Positions 16,601-26,420 are shown, counted from the first letter of the stretch. The stretch is 64,000 nucleotides of DNA from Bacteroidota bacterium (GCA_027482225.1 JAIXWD010000001.1:1-64000), one strand, 5' to 3'. Notes: a model not told the origin generated them from the letters alone. Translations and numbers: made by a program.

Positions 16601-18409
16601 TTAGTTGCTATTACCATCACCACGCAAGGCGCGGTAGCGTTTTCTTACTTCGTTTAAAAAGAAACTTGCCGGGTATTTTTCAATAAAAAGCCCGTAGTTC
16701 TTTCGGGCCTCTTCTTTGTTGTTAAGTTTACTTTCGTATGTTTCGGCTAGGTAAAACAACGCATTGTCGCCTAAAATATCGCTGCCGTGTTCCTTGTACA
16801 CCCGATCATACAATAGTACCGCTTTGTCATAATTCTTTTCTTTTATAGCAATCTCTGCTCTTTTATAAGTAACATCATCAGTAAGTTCATGTTTAGGATA
16901 AATTTGTTCAATGCTATCTAAAACGCGTGTAGCATCTGCAATTCTGTTTTGAAATAAATACAAATCTGCACGTGCAAACCAGCGCATAGGCTCCTCATTA
17001 CTGTCAATGGTGTTATCTTGTATTTGCAAACTCAGTTCAATGGCGTTATTTGCAATTAATTGTGTGGTTGCTGTTTTCAATACATCCAATTGTGCGCGTG
17101 CCCATTCAAATTCACCAAGGTAATAACTCAGTTTTGCATTTCTAAATTTTGCTTCCTGTCCTAACGGGTCTTCCAAAAACTCTTTATCTACTTGGCCATA
17201 AAGCAACATAGCTTCCCATTCTTCCCCTTTTAAAACATAAATATCACCTAAATCTAATTTACACTCGGCTTTAAATCGGTTGTCTAAACGCGCCATGTTA
17301 ATCAATTCGTTGTAGTTGTTAATTGCTTCTGGATATTTGTACAAATAATAAGCCTGTATGTGGGCCAACTCACGTAAGCTTTGTGCAGTAAATGGGTAAC
17401 GGCCAAACTCTTTTAAAAAGTTGTTATATTCGGTTTCTAATGCTGTTAAATCAAGCGGTGTTAAGTTTCCGCTATAAAATATTTTTTGATTACGGGAATG
17501 TAAAATACCCAGTTTTGCATTAATATAAAAAGGTTTATCGTTGCCAAGTAATAACACTTCGTTATAGGCTTTATCCGCTGCATCGTATTTTTGGTTGGCT
17601 ACGGCTAAATCAGCTAGTAAAAGAATACGTTGACCCTGTTTGCTTTGACGTTTGTCTATAGCACGGGTTTGTACCAATGCGTTATCAAAATCTTTACGTT
17701 GTACGTACAACCAAATCAACATTTCGCTATATAATTCGTTTGCTGGAAAATCTTTGCTTTTTTTAAGCAAGGTTTGTTTCAGTAATTCATAGTCTGTATC
17801 TTTATCTAAATATAATTGCAGGTAACCTTGCACATCTTCCAACATTTCTGGATTTTGGTTTATGGCCGATAGGTATTCTTGCAACATCAACCCAGTTTCT
17901 TGTTTTTCGGCAAATAGTTGTGCTAATTCAATACAAAACAAATTGGCGTTTTCGCCATTTAGTTTACGCGACTTTTGATAGGTAGCTACAGCATAATCTA
18001 TTTTATTTCTTTTGCGGAAAGCATTGGCTGTTTCTATGGTTGCATCGTAACTTGCATTTAGTTTTTGTAATACATTTTCGTATGCTTTTTTTGCTTTATC
18101 AGGTTGGTTTCCTTTTTCGTATACGAACCCAAGATCAATAGCATAATAAGGACTTGAAGGTTCTTTACGTTGTTGCTTTTTTACCAACTTCTCGGCATCT
18201 TCAAATTGGTTTAATTTAAAGTAGCATGTAAGGAAGTTGTCATACAAGTAGTTTGATTTATTACCCTTGTTAAATAGACGTTCGTATACTTCAATGGCTT
18301 TACTATACTCGTTATTGCTCATATATTGAGCTGCCAACTGCTCATCTTGTTGTTGGGCAAAGGCATTAACCGAAATAAAACCAAAGAGTAAAAATAGATA
18401 TTTAAACAT
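16601..18409 (-). CDS. Secreted/periplasmic TPR protein
   Basis: 602 residues with a signal peptide (MFKYLFLLFGFISVNAFAQ, cleavage after AFA). Many TPR units follow from about residue 25 (AAQYMSNNEYSKAIEVYERLF) through the C-terminus (ALFYLAETYESKLNNKEEARKNYGLF ending in a YPASFF...RKRYRALRG tail). The C-terminal part resembles YbgF/BamD-type TPR arrays. Probably a periplasmic scaffold; no specific partner can be read from the sequence. Its promoter would lie in the divergent gap shared with the flippase gene. Confidence 0.85.
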   Translation of the reverse strand: MFKYLFLLFGFISVNAFAQQQDEQLAAQYMSNNEYSKAIEVYERLFNKGNKSNYLYDNFLTCYFKLNQFEDAEKLVKKQQRKEPSSPYYAIDLGFVYEKGNQPDKAKKAYENVLQKLNASYDATIETANAFRKRNKIDYAVATYQKSRKLNGENANLFCIELAQLFAEKQETGLMLQEYLSAINQNPEMLEDVQGYLQLYLDKDTDYELLKQTLLKKSKDFPANELYSEMLIWLYVQRKDFDNALVQTRAIDKRQSKQGQRILLLADLAVANQKYDAADKAYNEVLLLGNDKPFYINAKLGILHSRNQKIFYSGNLTPLDLTALETEYNNFLKEFGRYPFTAQSLRELAHIQAYYLYKYPEAINNYNELINMARLDNRFKAECKLDLGDIYVLKGEEWEAMLLYGQVDKEFLEDPLGQEAKFRNAKLSYYLGEFEWARAQLDVLKTATTQLIANNAIELSLQIQDNTIDSNEEPMRWFARADLYLFQNRIADATRVLDSIEQIYPKHELTDDVTYKRAEIAIKEKNYDKAVLLYDRVYKEHGSDILGDNALFYLAETYESKLNNKEEARKNYGLFIEKYPASFFLNEVRKRYRALRGDGNSN

Positions 18410-18505
18410 GTTGCACGAAAATATACAAACCTACGTTGTTTGTTAATAATCAACGAAAATTCTGCTAAATATTTTATATTACTTTTGATGCCTAATTAAT
18501 TATCA

Positions 18506-19966
18506 TTGTTGAATCCGCTTAAAAAACTTGCGTCACAAACAGCCGTATATGGTTTAAGTCAGATAGTAGGCCGATTTGTAAACTACCTTTTGGTGCCTTT
18601 ACATACCGCATTGTTTGATACAGCCGACTTTGGTATCAATACCTTGATGTATTCGTACGTTACGTTTTTTAATGTTGTACTTACATATGGAATGGAAACC
18701 GCTTTTTTTAGGTTTTCTCAAAAACAAGATAACCCTGCACAAGTTTATAGCACAGCCTTAACTTCTTTAATAAGTTCATCATTGTTTTTTGGGTTGTTAT
18801 TTGGTGTGTTTTCAACTCAAATAGCCTCGGTTATTAATATACCCGAACACCCCGAATATATTGTTTACTTTACAGCAATAATTGCTTTAGATGCCATAAG
18901 TGCCTTACCTTTCGCGTATTTACGCCAACAAAATAAAGCACTAAAATTTGCCATTGTTAAAAACATCAACATCTTCACCAATATACTTTTAAATCTATAT
19001 TTTTTACTGTTGTGTCCCTACTTTCAAAATGAGTATGGAATGTTACTACCACTATATAACGGTACCATAAATATTGGATATATTTTTCTCGCTAATTTAA
19101 TTGCAAGTATTGTAACAATACCCTTGTTGTGGAAAGAGATTCTAGCCATTCGTAACGCATCGTTTAATAAAACCTTATGGCGCGAAATGTTGATTTATGG
19201 CATACCATTAATGTTAGTTGGTTTTGCGGGTATGATAAATGAAACACTAGACAGAATTATTATCTCCTATGTTTATACTGATGTGCAAGAAGGATTGAGG
19301 GCAACGGGTATTTATGGTGCCAATTATAAGCTTTCTATATTAATGAGTTTGTTTATCCAGGCATTTAGGTATGCAGCCGAACCTTTCTTTTTTAATCATG
19401 CAAAACATAACGATAAACGGCATATTTATGCAACAGTAATGAACTATTTTACCTTGGTTTGTTTGGTACTATTCTTAACGGTTACTTTATACATTGATGT
19501 GTTTAAACACTTTATTAATAACCGATATTGGGAGGGTTTAAACGTTGTGCCTGTTTTATTAATTGCCAATATGTTTTTGGGAATGTATTATAATTTTTCT
19601 ATTTGGTATAAGCTAAGTGATAATACAAATAAAGGCGCTATGATCTCCATGATAGGAGCGGGTATAACTATCTTGGCAAATATTATTTTAGTACCATTGC
19701 TAGGTTACACGGGCAGCGCTTGGGCCACGTTGATTTGTTACGTAAGTATGGCTATTATCTGTTATTTAATGGGAGCAAAATATTACCCTATTCCTTATCA
19801 GGTTAGGCGTTTGCTGGGTTATATAGGTTTAGCATTGGCGTTGTTTTTACTTTCAAAATACCTGCCAATTCCAGATGGGTTTATTAAGTATGCTGTACAT
19901 GCAATACTGCTATTATCATTTGTGGGAGTAACTGTTTTTTCTGAAAGAAAGAACGCCATTGTTTAA
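18506..19966 (+). CDS. Polysaccharide flippase (Wzx/MATE-like oligosaccharide transporter)
   Basis: 486 residues with about 12-14 membrane segments; N-terminus LKKLASQTAVYGLSQIVGRF and FDTADFGINTLMYSY are characteristic of the MOP-superfamily flippases. It would move lipid-linked glycans across the inner membrane. The start is TTG at 18506 (or the next codon at 18509): the only upstream in-frame ATG, at 18488, is followed by a stop after three codons, and the next internal ATG would remove the first helices. TACTTTTG at 18480-18487 matches the -7 consensus, without a clear -33 partner. Probably serves the glycan region downstream. Confidence 0.88.
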   Translation: MLNPLKKLASQTAVYGLSQIVGRFVNYLLVPLHTALFDTADFGINTLMYSYVTFFNVVLTYGMETAFFRFSQKQDNPAQVYSTALTSLISSSLFFGLLFGVFSTQIASVINIPEHPEYIVYFTAIIALDAISALPFAYLRQQNKALKFAIVKNINIFTNILLNLYFLLLCPYFQNEYGMLLPLYNGTINIGYIFLANLIASIVTIPLLWKEILAIRNASFNKTLWREMLIYGIPLMLVGFAGMINETLDRIIISYVYTDVQEGLRATGIYGANYKLSILMSLFIQAFRYAAEPFFFNHAKHNDKRHIYATVMNYFTLVCLVLFLTVTLYIDVFKHFINNRYWEGLNVVPVLLIANMFLGMYYNFSIWYKLSDNTNKGAMISMIGAGITILANIILVPLLGYTGSAWATLICYVSMAIICYLMGAKYYPIPYQVRRLLGYIGLALALFLLSKYLPIPDGFIKYAVHAILLLSFVGVTVFSERKNAIV

Positions 19967-20019
19967 TCATTTAAAACCTTTTTATATTTATATACAAGAG
20001 GCTTATCGTTGCTTAATTT

Positions 20020-20433
20020 TTATTCCAACTCCATTCTGTCTGATGGATCAACCATGGCCTCTTTATTTAATGGTTTTGAAACTTCTTCAGCTCTTGTATT
20101 AAGGATTTCAAGTGTTAATTGATTAGAGGTGGTTGACATAATCCAAGTGTGGTTACGATTATGAAAAACCTGAACAATTAAGCCAAAGTTAGTTTTAAAA
20201 GACTGTTCCAATTCGTTGATGGTATAACTACCATGAATTTCAACTGCACTGGAAAGGCCCGTTTTACTTAATTCACCTATAGTTTTATCGTAGTCCTTAA
20301 TCATTTCGTTAGCAGTGAAGATTTGATCTGAATTCGAGTCAATAAAGAACTCAAGTTTTAAAAACGGAAAACGTATTGTAAAAGCGTGTTGTATTTGTTT
20401 AATACTGGTTTGCGCACTAATTGTAATAATCAT
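20020..20433 (-). CDS. Conserved hypothetical protein
   Basis: 137 residues, no signal peptide or membrane segment. It begins MIITISAQTSIKQIQHAFTIRFPFLKLEFF, then TIGELSKTG, a SYTINELEQSFKTNFGLIVQVF segment, and a Ser/Thr-containing strand around residue 100. I recall similar small proteins (ISxxxSIxxIQxxFxxxFPxLKIEFF) in other Bacteroidota, all of unknown function. Two alpha/beta units, each with an EIHG or ELEQ element, suggest a small soluble fold. Convergent with the flippase gene. Confidence 0.7.
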   Translation of the reverse strand: MIITISAQTSIKQIQHAFTIRFPFLKLEFFIDSNSDQIFTANEMIKDYDKTIGELSKTGLSSAVEIHGSYTINELEQSFKTNFGLIVQVFHNRNHTWIMSTTSNQLTLEILNTRAEEVSKPLNKEAMVDPSDRMELE

Positions 20434-20514
20434 AGTATGTTGATATAATGAAAGTACAAGTTAGCTAAACTGTTTTGCCATAGTAGTGACTTATGTCATT
20501 ACTAAATAAAATAT

Positions 20515-23103
20515 TTATTGGTTTTTTGGCTTAGATACACCCAACATATTTTGGGCGTCTTTATACATTTTTTGTATAATTTGATTGTTTGGATAATAGC
20601 TCATTGCCCTTTCTGCATAATATATGGCGCTTTCATATTTGCTATTAACTAGCATGTTGTAAATTAAAATCTCGTGCATATTTTCGTTTTGTGGAATTTG
20701 TGCCAAATATTTGTTGGCATAACTTTCGGTTTCCTCTGCCAACTTAAGTTCATAGCAGGTTTTGGCCATTTCTTCTAAAGCAAATAAGTTACCCGGTTCA
20801 ATTTTAAGGGCTTGCAAAAGGGCTTCTTTAGCCTTTGGTAAATTTCCTAAGGTTATGTATATGCGCGCTAAATCAAAATTTGTATTAAAAAAGTACGGAT
20901 AAATTGTTATTGATTTTTGCAGATGAAAAGCTGCTTTGTTTTGCATCTCTAAAACCTGTTGAGGGTTTAAATTTTTATTACTACTTGACACATACATTAG
21001 GTTTAAAGCTAATAAATTATGTGCCTGTGCCGAGTTTTCAAGATGTTCAATATCATGTTCCATAAGGGTTATTGGATCCATCCAATCACTATTGCGGCTA
21101 ATGCTTCGTAGTGAAAACAACCCTAAAACAACTATTATAATAAGCTCCATTCCCATAGGCTTGAGTAATGAAAAATTGGGCTTTAGCCATAAAACGAAAG
21201 CAGCAAATGTTAAACAAAACCCAACAGAAGCAGTGTATGCAAGGCGTTCTCCCACCATCCCAGCAACGGGCTCTATCCAGTTGCTAAATAATGATATGCT
21301 TAATAAGTACCAAGCAATTCCAATACTTATTAATATACTTCTTTTAAAATACCATAGGGCTATTGCTACTAAAACTAACATAATAATTAAACCAATCCAT
21401 GCATTATTATTAGAAAAGCTAGTAGTTTTAACTTTTGCATAGCCGTAATAAAAAGAAAGTTCTACAGGATAAAAGGTTAAGCGTGCATACTCGGCAAAAG
21501 TGGCAAACCCAGTTGCTAAAAATTCTGCTCGTGTATATTTATCTGTTAATGTGTTTTCAATATAGTTTATTTTTCGTCCTTCTTTAATTCCTATTTTATC
21601 TTCTTGTTTTGTGTTTAAATACTCTGTGTTTAATCTATTGTATTGTTGTTTTGCTTTTTCTATATAGTCAGAATGAATTGGCCTTGATATAAGCATCACC
21701 ATTAATAAAACAAAAGTAATAGCTACTGAATTAAAAATAGAATTGATCTCTAATTCATATTGTGATTTATACTCTTTAAACGTTTTGAATGCTGCATATG
21801 CAATTAGCATATAATTATGAATATAATTGCTAAAAATAGTAACTGAAACAGCTGTTGAAACCAAAATAAATAACAAACCGAATATGGCTTTTCTTTCCGT
21901 GAGGATGAAAAACACTATTAATTCTAATATCAGCAGATAACTTATTAGATTCTTTTCAATAAATATAAAATACGCAATAGGTATAAACGCCACAATCAAT
22001 AAAATGTAGTTCATCTTTTTATTGTTTTTTAGTGTGGCATTTTGCATGATGTATGCTATTGCAAGAATTAACCCATATTTATTAAATATGTTTGAGCCAA
22101 ATACAAATCCAACTAGGGTAAATTGTATTGATAAAATTAGAATTCCCCTCGCATTAATTTTTTTTGTAGACAATAGTATTGCGCCTACCACAACTACCAT
22201 TTCTTTAAGCCATAGACCTATTATAAAGGCCATAATTGCTAAAATTTGAGAAGCTATTTTAAAAGGAAATTTTGTGTAGATTTGTTTTAGTTGTTTAGTA
22301 AAAATTGAATAGTTTACTAAGCTAAACGACACAAGCAAACTCATTAATGGTAGTGATAATAAAAAGATACCCTTTAGTATGTTTAAATCAGAGCCAATAA
22401 ATGCTGATGGTAGTGAGATCAGCAAAACCGTTAATAATATTTTACTCAGAGAAACTTGGTATAAAGAAATTAATATAATAGGTATAACTACTAAAATAGG
22501 ATAAATAGATTTTTTTGCAAGCATGCCCAATACAAAAGCAACAACAGCTATAATTAGCCACATCAATTTATTTTTGCTTATGTATTTCATGGCATTGTAA
22601 ACGGCAAACAAACCCAATAAAAGTGCTAATAATTCATCACGATTTTTTATACTTGCCACGGTTTCTGTGTGTAATGGATGCACTGCAAAAAGTAAAGATG
22701 CAAAAAGTGATACATGGGTGTTTTTTTCGCCAAAACACATTATACATAATTTAAAAAACAAACAAACAGTGATAAGATAGATCAGCAAATTAATCAAATG
22801 ACTAACGCCTGCTTGTTCACCAAAAAATTGATGTTCTACTGCAAATGAAATATGAACTAAAGGTCTGTAGTCGAATTTGATATCGACATTATTGCTATAA
22901 TAATTGGTTGATAAAATATCTTTTATAGAAGATATGCCTTTAGATGTGTATTTATGGTTTTGCGTAACTAAATGGTCGTCCATGTTATAACCATTAAACA
23001 GCGTATTTCCAAATACGATAAATATTAATGCAGCTAATATTAAGTAATATTTTCCAAGGTGATTTGTTTCTTTCTCGGTATTTAGCTGTTTATTTTTTTT
23101 CAT
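20515..23103 (-). CDS. TMTC-like membrane glycosyltransferase with C-terminal TPRs
   Basis: Start taken at ATG 23103 (MKKNKQLNTEKETNHLGKYY) rather than the TTG four codons upstream; 862 residues. It has a lumenal-type acidic loop motif GYNMDDHLVTQN just after the first helix, then DYRPLVHISFAVEHQFFG, LLFAVHPLHTETVASIKNR and many membrane helices (about 40-680). Several TPR units follow (about 700-855: AKEALLQALKIEPGNLFALE, ESAIYYAERAMSYYPNNQ). This is the architecture of TMTC/GT-C protein O-mannosyltransferases. In bacteria the substrate is unknown; O-glycosylation of exported proteins is a plausible role, since Bacteroidota glycosylate many secreted proteins. Thirteen bases separate it from the upstream glycosyltransferase gene, so an operon is likely. 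Confidence 0.75.
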   Translation of the reverse strand: MKKNKQLNTEKETNHLGKYYLILAALIFIVFGNTLFNGYNMDDHLVTQNHKYTSKGISSIKDILSTNYYSNNVDIKFDYRPLVHISFAVEHQFFGEQAGVSHLINLLIYLITVCLFFKLCIMCFGEKNTHVSLFASLLFAVHPLHTETVASIKNRDELLALLLGLFAVYNAMKYISKNKLMWLIIAVVAFVLGMLAKKSIYPILVVIPIILISLYQVSLSKILLTVLLISLPSAFIGSDLNILKGIFLLSLPLMSLLVSFSLVNYSIFTKQLKQIYTKFPFKIASQILAIMAFIIGLWLKEMVVVVGAILLSTKKINARGILILSIQFTLVGFVFGSNIFNKYGLILAIAYIMQNATLKNNKKMNYILLIVAFIPIAYFIFIEKNLISYLLILELIVFFILTERKAIFGLLFILVSTAVSVTIFSNYIHNYMLIAYAAFKTFKEYKSQYELEINSIFNSVAITFVLLMVMLISRPIHSDYIEKAKQQYNRLNTEYLNTKQEDKIGIKEGRKINYIENTLTDKYTRAEFLATGFATFAEYARLTFYPVELSFYYGYAKVKTTSFSNNNAWIGLIIMLVLVAIALWYFKRSILISIGIAWYLLSISLFSNWIEPVAGMVGERLAYTASVGFCLTFAAFVLWLKPNFSLLKPMGMELIIIVVLGLFSLRSISRNSDWMDPITLMEHDIEHLENSAQAHNLLALNLMYVSSSNKNLNPQQVLEMQNKAAFHLQKSITIYPYFFNTNFDLARIYITLGNLPKAKEALLQALKIEPGNLFALEEMAKTCYELKLAEETESYANKYLAQIPQNENMHEILIYNMLVNSKYESAIYYAERAMSYYPNNQIIQKMYKDAQNMLGVSKPKNQ

Positions 23104-23116
23104 TTTGGTATTCAAT

Positions 23117-24019
23117 TTAGCCCTCCAATAGTCGACTAATGGTCCATTTTAAATGGTTGATGTATACGCTTATGGTATATGTTTTAAAATACGAACGTTT
23201 ATGGTTATATTCCAATAGGTGCTCACGTAAATTTTCAATGTACATTATGTATTCTGGATGAAGAAAGCTATTTTCTTTAGAAAAGTGAGTTAATGATGTT
23301 TCGGCAAAGTGAATAAATATTAATGGATAGCAATCTTCAATCTCTAATGTATAATCTTCTTTTCTACTAAGTTTATACCATAAATAGTTCCATCCTGCTA
23401 GGTTACACCCCTTGTGTTTTAATACCATTACATCATCAAACAAAATAGGTACAAGGTCTAAATATTTTTGATCATCAAATAAACCCCTCCAATAACTTTT
23501 TTTGATATTGTATAAGCAGCATTCTGACCACCATTGCAATGCATCAATGGCATTTTTATTTACACCTATAAAACCAGCATTGTAAAGTCCAACTTTGAAA
23601 TTTGCCTCTAGCCAATTTTGATTTTTTTTTGGATTACTATCGTAAAAATGGGGGGTTAAAAGAATGCTATTGGTATAAAGTAAATCAAATAATATTTTTG
23701 GGTTGTTGTAGAAATAAACATCATTATCAACGTAAACTAATGCATTCGATTCTTTCAATAAATATTTTAAAAAAACAGGTTTTAACGCCCACCTCAATTT
23801 ATCCTTATTGTTTTTATATTTATCAATAATACGAATGCCGATATTATCATGTAAATCAGATAAATAGAAATATCTTACATTCTCAGGCTTTCCCTCTATT
23901 TTGCAAGCTTTATCAATTAATAATATACTTAATACTCCCTTAAATGGAGCAATACTATTGGCTAAAGCAAAGGCTTTAAACAAGTGAGAAGATGTACTAA
24001 TAGTGCAGAATGAAAACAA
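23117..24019 (-). CDS. GT-A fold glycosyltransferase
   Basis: 300 residues with a DxD-type motif in ALVYVDNDVYFYNNP, an acceptor-side YNAGFIGVNK and a C-terminal HFAETSLTHFSK. It resembles GT8-like or nucleotide-diphospho-sugar transferases. The start is TTG at 24019: a stop codon lies six codons upstream and no ATG occurs in the first 100 codons of the frame, so a non-ATG start is needed. The gene is divergent from the carbamoyltransferase gene with a 43-base gap. Confidence 0.75.
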   Translation of the reverse strand: MFSFCTISTSSHLFKAFALANSIAPFKGVLSILLIDKACKIEGKPENVRYFYLSDLHDNIGIRIIDKYKNNKDKLRWALKPVFLKYLLKESNALVYVDNDVYFYNNPKILFDLLYTNSILLTPHFYDSNPKKNQNWLEANFKVGLYNAGFIGVNKNAIDALQWWSECCLYNIKKSYWRGLFDDQKYLDLVPILFDDVMVLKHKGCNLAGWNYLWYKLSRKEDYTLEIEDCYPLIFIHFAETSLTHFSKENSFLHPEYIMYIENLREHLLEYNHKRSYFKTYTISVYINHLKWTISRLLEG

Positions 24020-24062
24020 GTGTAATTTTTTATATTACAAATGTAAGTTATTTTTGATTTTT

Positions 24063-25862
24063 ATGAATATAATCGGTATCTCTTCACACTACCATGATGC
24101 TGCTGCTGCTTTAATAGCAGATGGTTACATTATTGCTGCTGCGCAAGAAGAAAGGTTTACACGAAAAAAGGGTGATTCATCTTTTCCTATACATTCAATA
24201 GATTATTGCTTAAAAGAAGCGGGGTTAAAATTAACGGATATTGATGCATTCGTTTTTTACGATAAACCATTTTTAAAATTTGAGCGATTAATTGAGACCT
24301 ACTTTTATTTAGCTCCATCAGGCTTTATATCTTTCATAAAATCCATACCTTCATGGTTAAAAGAAAAATTATTTTTAAAGAATGAAATAAAAAAACATTT
24401 GAAAGCATATAATTCCAATTTTAATTGGAAGAAAACTAAAATACTATTTTCAAGTCATCATTTATCCCATGCAGCAAGTGCCTTTTTTGTAAGTAATTTT
24501 AACAATTCGGCAATTTTAACTATAGATGGTGTGGGTGAATGGGCAACTGCTACCATTGCTTTAGGACAGGATAATCAAATTACAACATTATTAGAAATGC
24601 GTTTTCCAAATTCTGTTGGATTACTGTATTCTAGTTTTACTTACTTCTTAGGTTTTGAAGTTAATAATGGGGAATATAAAGTGATGGGATTGGCTCCTTA
24701 TGCTGAAGAAGGAGAAGAACAAGTTATTTGTTATAAAAGAATCATTACTGATAATATTGTTGAAATATTTGATGATGGTTCTATTCAACTAAATCCATTT
24801 TATTTTAAATATACAAGTTCATTAAAAATGGTTCATGAAAAAAGATTTGAACTACTTTTTGGAATAAAAAAAAGGAGAACAAATGATGCCATTTTGAAAG
24901 TACATTACTGCCTTGCAAAAGCGTTGCAATTAGTTCTGGAGGATGTAGTTATGAAGATGGCATTATATGCTAAACAAACTACTGGCTCAAATAACTTATG
25001 TTTAGCTGGGGGGGTAGCTTTAAATTGTGTTGCCAATGGCAAGTTATTTGAAAGCAAGTTATTTGATAATATATATATTCAGCCTGCTGCAGGAGATGCA
25101 GGAGGAGCTATAGGAGCTGCATTATCTGCACACCATATTCACTATCATTTCCCAAGAAAATATAACGCCAGTTTTGATTTAATGTCAGACTGTAAATTAG
25201 GTCCAAGCTTCACTTTATTAATTATTGAGAATGCTCTAAAAAGAAGTAACCTATCTTATAAAAAATTAAGTGAATATGAATTGATTCAAATTACTAATGA
25301 TATGCTAATAAATGGAAATATTATTGGCTGGTTTCAGGGTAGAATGGAGTTTGGGCCAAGGGCTTTAGGAAGTAGAAGTATTATTGCAAATCCTTTATTG
25401 CCAAATACTCTTTCTGATTTAAATATAAAAGTAAAAAAAAGAGAAGGGTTTAGGCCTTTTGCTCCCATTATGTTGAAGGAAGAATTTGAAAGATTGTTTG
25501 GGCAAAAACATGATTCCATTTATATGCTTTTTGTACATAAGCTTCTACCAAAGTACAGAATAAAAGCGACCTCTTATGAAGATGATTTATACAAAACGGT
25601 CAATCAAGTTCGATCAGTTTTACCTGCTATTACTCATGTAGATTATTCATCAAGAATTCAAACTGTTACCGAATCTTCGAATAAATTGATCTATCAACTA
25701 TTGGTTGAGTTTAAAAAAAGAACTGGATTTGGCGTATTAGTAAATACTAGCTTTAATATCAAAGACGAGCCAATTGTATGCACTCCTGAAGATGCAATCA
25801 ATTGTTTTTTAAATACTAACATTGACGTTCTTATTATTGAAAATTTTTTGATTATTAAATAA
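24063..25862 (+). CDS. Carbamoyltransferase (NodU/CmcH/TobZ family)
   Basis: 599 residues from ATG at 24063 (MNIIGISSHYHDAAAALIAD); the frame extends upstream but the family begins at this conserved segment. The N-terminal Kae1-like domain carries HHLSHAASAFF and TIDGVGEWAT, then LAGGVALNCVANGKL. The C-terminal domain carries QGRMEFGPRALGSRSIIANP and NTSFNIKDEPIVCTPEDA. The family moves the carbamoyl group of carbamoyl phosphate to hydroxyl groups of sugars or small molecules through a carbamoyl-adenylate. With the DUF5989 and SxtJ genes behind it, this is the trio known from saxitoxin and surface-glycan clusters. A TATTTTTG -7 element at 24049-24056 would give an almost leaderless mRNA. Confidence 0.93.
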   Translation: MNIIGISSHYHDAAAALIADGYIIAAAQEERFTRKKGDSSFPIHSIDYCLKEAGLKLTDIDAFVFYDKPFLKFERLIETYFYLAPSGFISFIKSIPSWLKEKLFLKNEIKKHLKAYNSNFNWKKTKILFSSHHLSHAASAFFVSNFNNSAILTIDGVGEWATATIALGQDNQITTLLEMRFPNSVGLLYSSFTYFLGFEVNNGEYKVMGLAPYAEEGEEQVICYKRIITDNIVEIFDDGSIQLNPFYFKYTSSLKMVHEKRFELLFGIKKRRTNDAILKVHYCLAKALQLVLEDVVMKMALYAKQTTGSNNLCLAGGVALNCVANGKLFESKLFDNIYIQPAAGDAGGAIGAALSAHHIHYHFPRKYNASFDLMSDCKLGPSFTLLIIENALKRSNLSYKKLSEYELIQITNDMLINGNIIGWFQGRMEFGPRALGSRSIIANPLLPNTLSDLNIKVKKREGFRPFAPIMLKEEFERLFGQKHDSIYMLFVHKLLPKYRIKATSYEDDLYKTVNQVRSVLPAITHVDYSSRIQTVTESSNKLIYQLLVEFKKRTGFGVLVNTSFNIKDEPIVCTPEDAINCFLNTNIDVLIIENFLIIK

Positions 25863-25868
25863 GAACAT

Positions 25869-26018
25869 ATGGACTTTTTAAAAGATTTATTTGACTTTTT
25901 TAAATCACAAAAAAAGTGGTGGTTAATTCCAATAATGCTAGCACTTTTAGTGCTGGGTTTATTAATAATATTTGCTGAAAGCTCAGCTTTGTCTTCGTTT
26001 ATTTATCCAATTTTTTAA
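25869..26018 (+). CDS. DUF5989 small membrane protein (SxtK-like)
   Basis: A 49-residue reading frame, 6 bases after the carbamoyltransferase stop. The sequence runs MDFLKDLFDFFKSQKKWWL, then IPIMLALLVLGLLIIFAESS, then ALSSFIYPIF. The pattern of a short amphipathic helix, KKWWL, one membrane helix and SALxxFIYxxF is that of DUF5989, a family that almost always sits next to a carbamoyltransferase and SxtJ. Function unknown. The conserved pattern and context leave little doubt that it is a real gene. Confidence 0.88.
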   Translation: MDFLKDLFDFFKSQKKWWLIPIMLALLVLGLLIIFAESSALSSFIYPIF

Positions 26019-26028
26019 ATACATATTA

Positions 26029-26370
26029 ATGAAATTAGTAAAGATATATGAAACCAATAACGCTATTGTTTTAGGGTTTTTAGTATATGGATTCATTTTT
26101 AATCAAGCTTGGTGTTATTACATTGCAATTACAGTTCTTATTTCATCTATTTATAGTGAATATAGTGCTTATAAAATTGCACAACTATGGACACAAATAG
26201 GCAAAATATTGGGTTATGTTAATAGCAATATAATTTTAGGACTTTTTTTCTTTTTACTCCTTACACCATTCTCTTTAATTATTAGGCTATTTATTAAAAA
26301 GAAAAATTCTTTTAAAACCTCAAGTTGGGAGACCAATAAGTACAGTATAGATTTTACAAAACCATTTTGA
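26029..26370 (+). CDS. SxtJ-like membrane protein
   Basis: 113 residues from ATG at 26029 (MKLVKIYETNNAIVLGFLVYG); an earlier in-frame start at 25972 lies inside the preceding gene and lacks the family's N-terminus. Three membrane segments are visible. The signature KIAQLWTQIGKILGYVNSNIILGL, then LLTPFSLIIRLF and a C-terminal SSWETNKYSIDFTKPF, agrees with the SxtJ family. It is 10 bases after the DUF5989 gene. SxtJ's role is unknown; it may position the carbamoyltransferase at the membrane (inference). Confidence 0.85.
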   Translation: MKLVKIYETNNAIVLGFLVYGFIFNQAWCYYIAITVLISSIYSEYSAYKIAQLWTQIGKILGYVNSNIILGLFFFLLLTPFSLIIRLFIKKKNSFKTSSWETNKYSIDFTKPF

Positions 26371-26394
26371 TTAATCAGAATTTTTTTATTCATT

Positions 26395-26420
26395 CACTTT
26401 ACCCTAAAGTGTAAATTTTT
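26395..26420 (+). terminator. Weak hairpin after the SxtJ-like gene
   Basis: CACTTTA (26395-26401) pairs with TAAAGTG (26405-26411) across a CCC loop, followed by AAATTTTT. It is 25 bases past the SxtJ stop and could end the three-gene plus-strand unit, though the stem is short and AT-rich. Confidence 0.4.
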
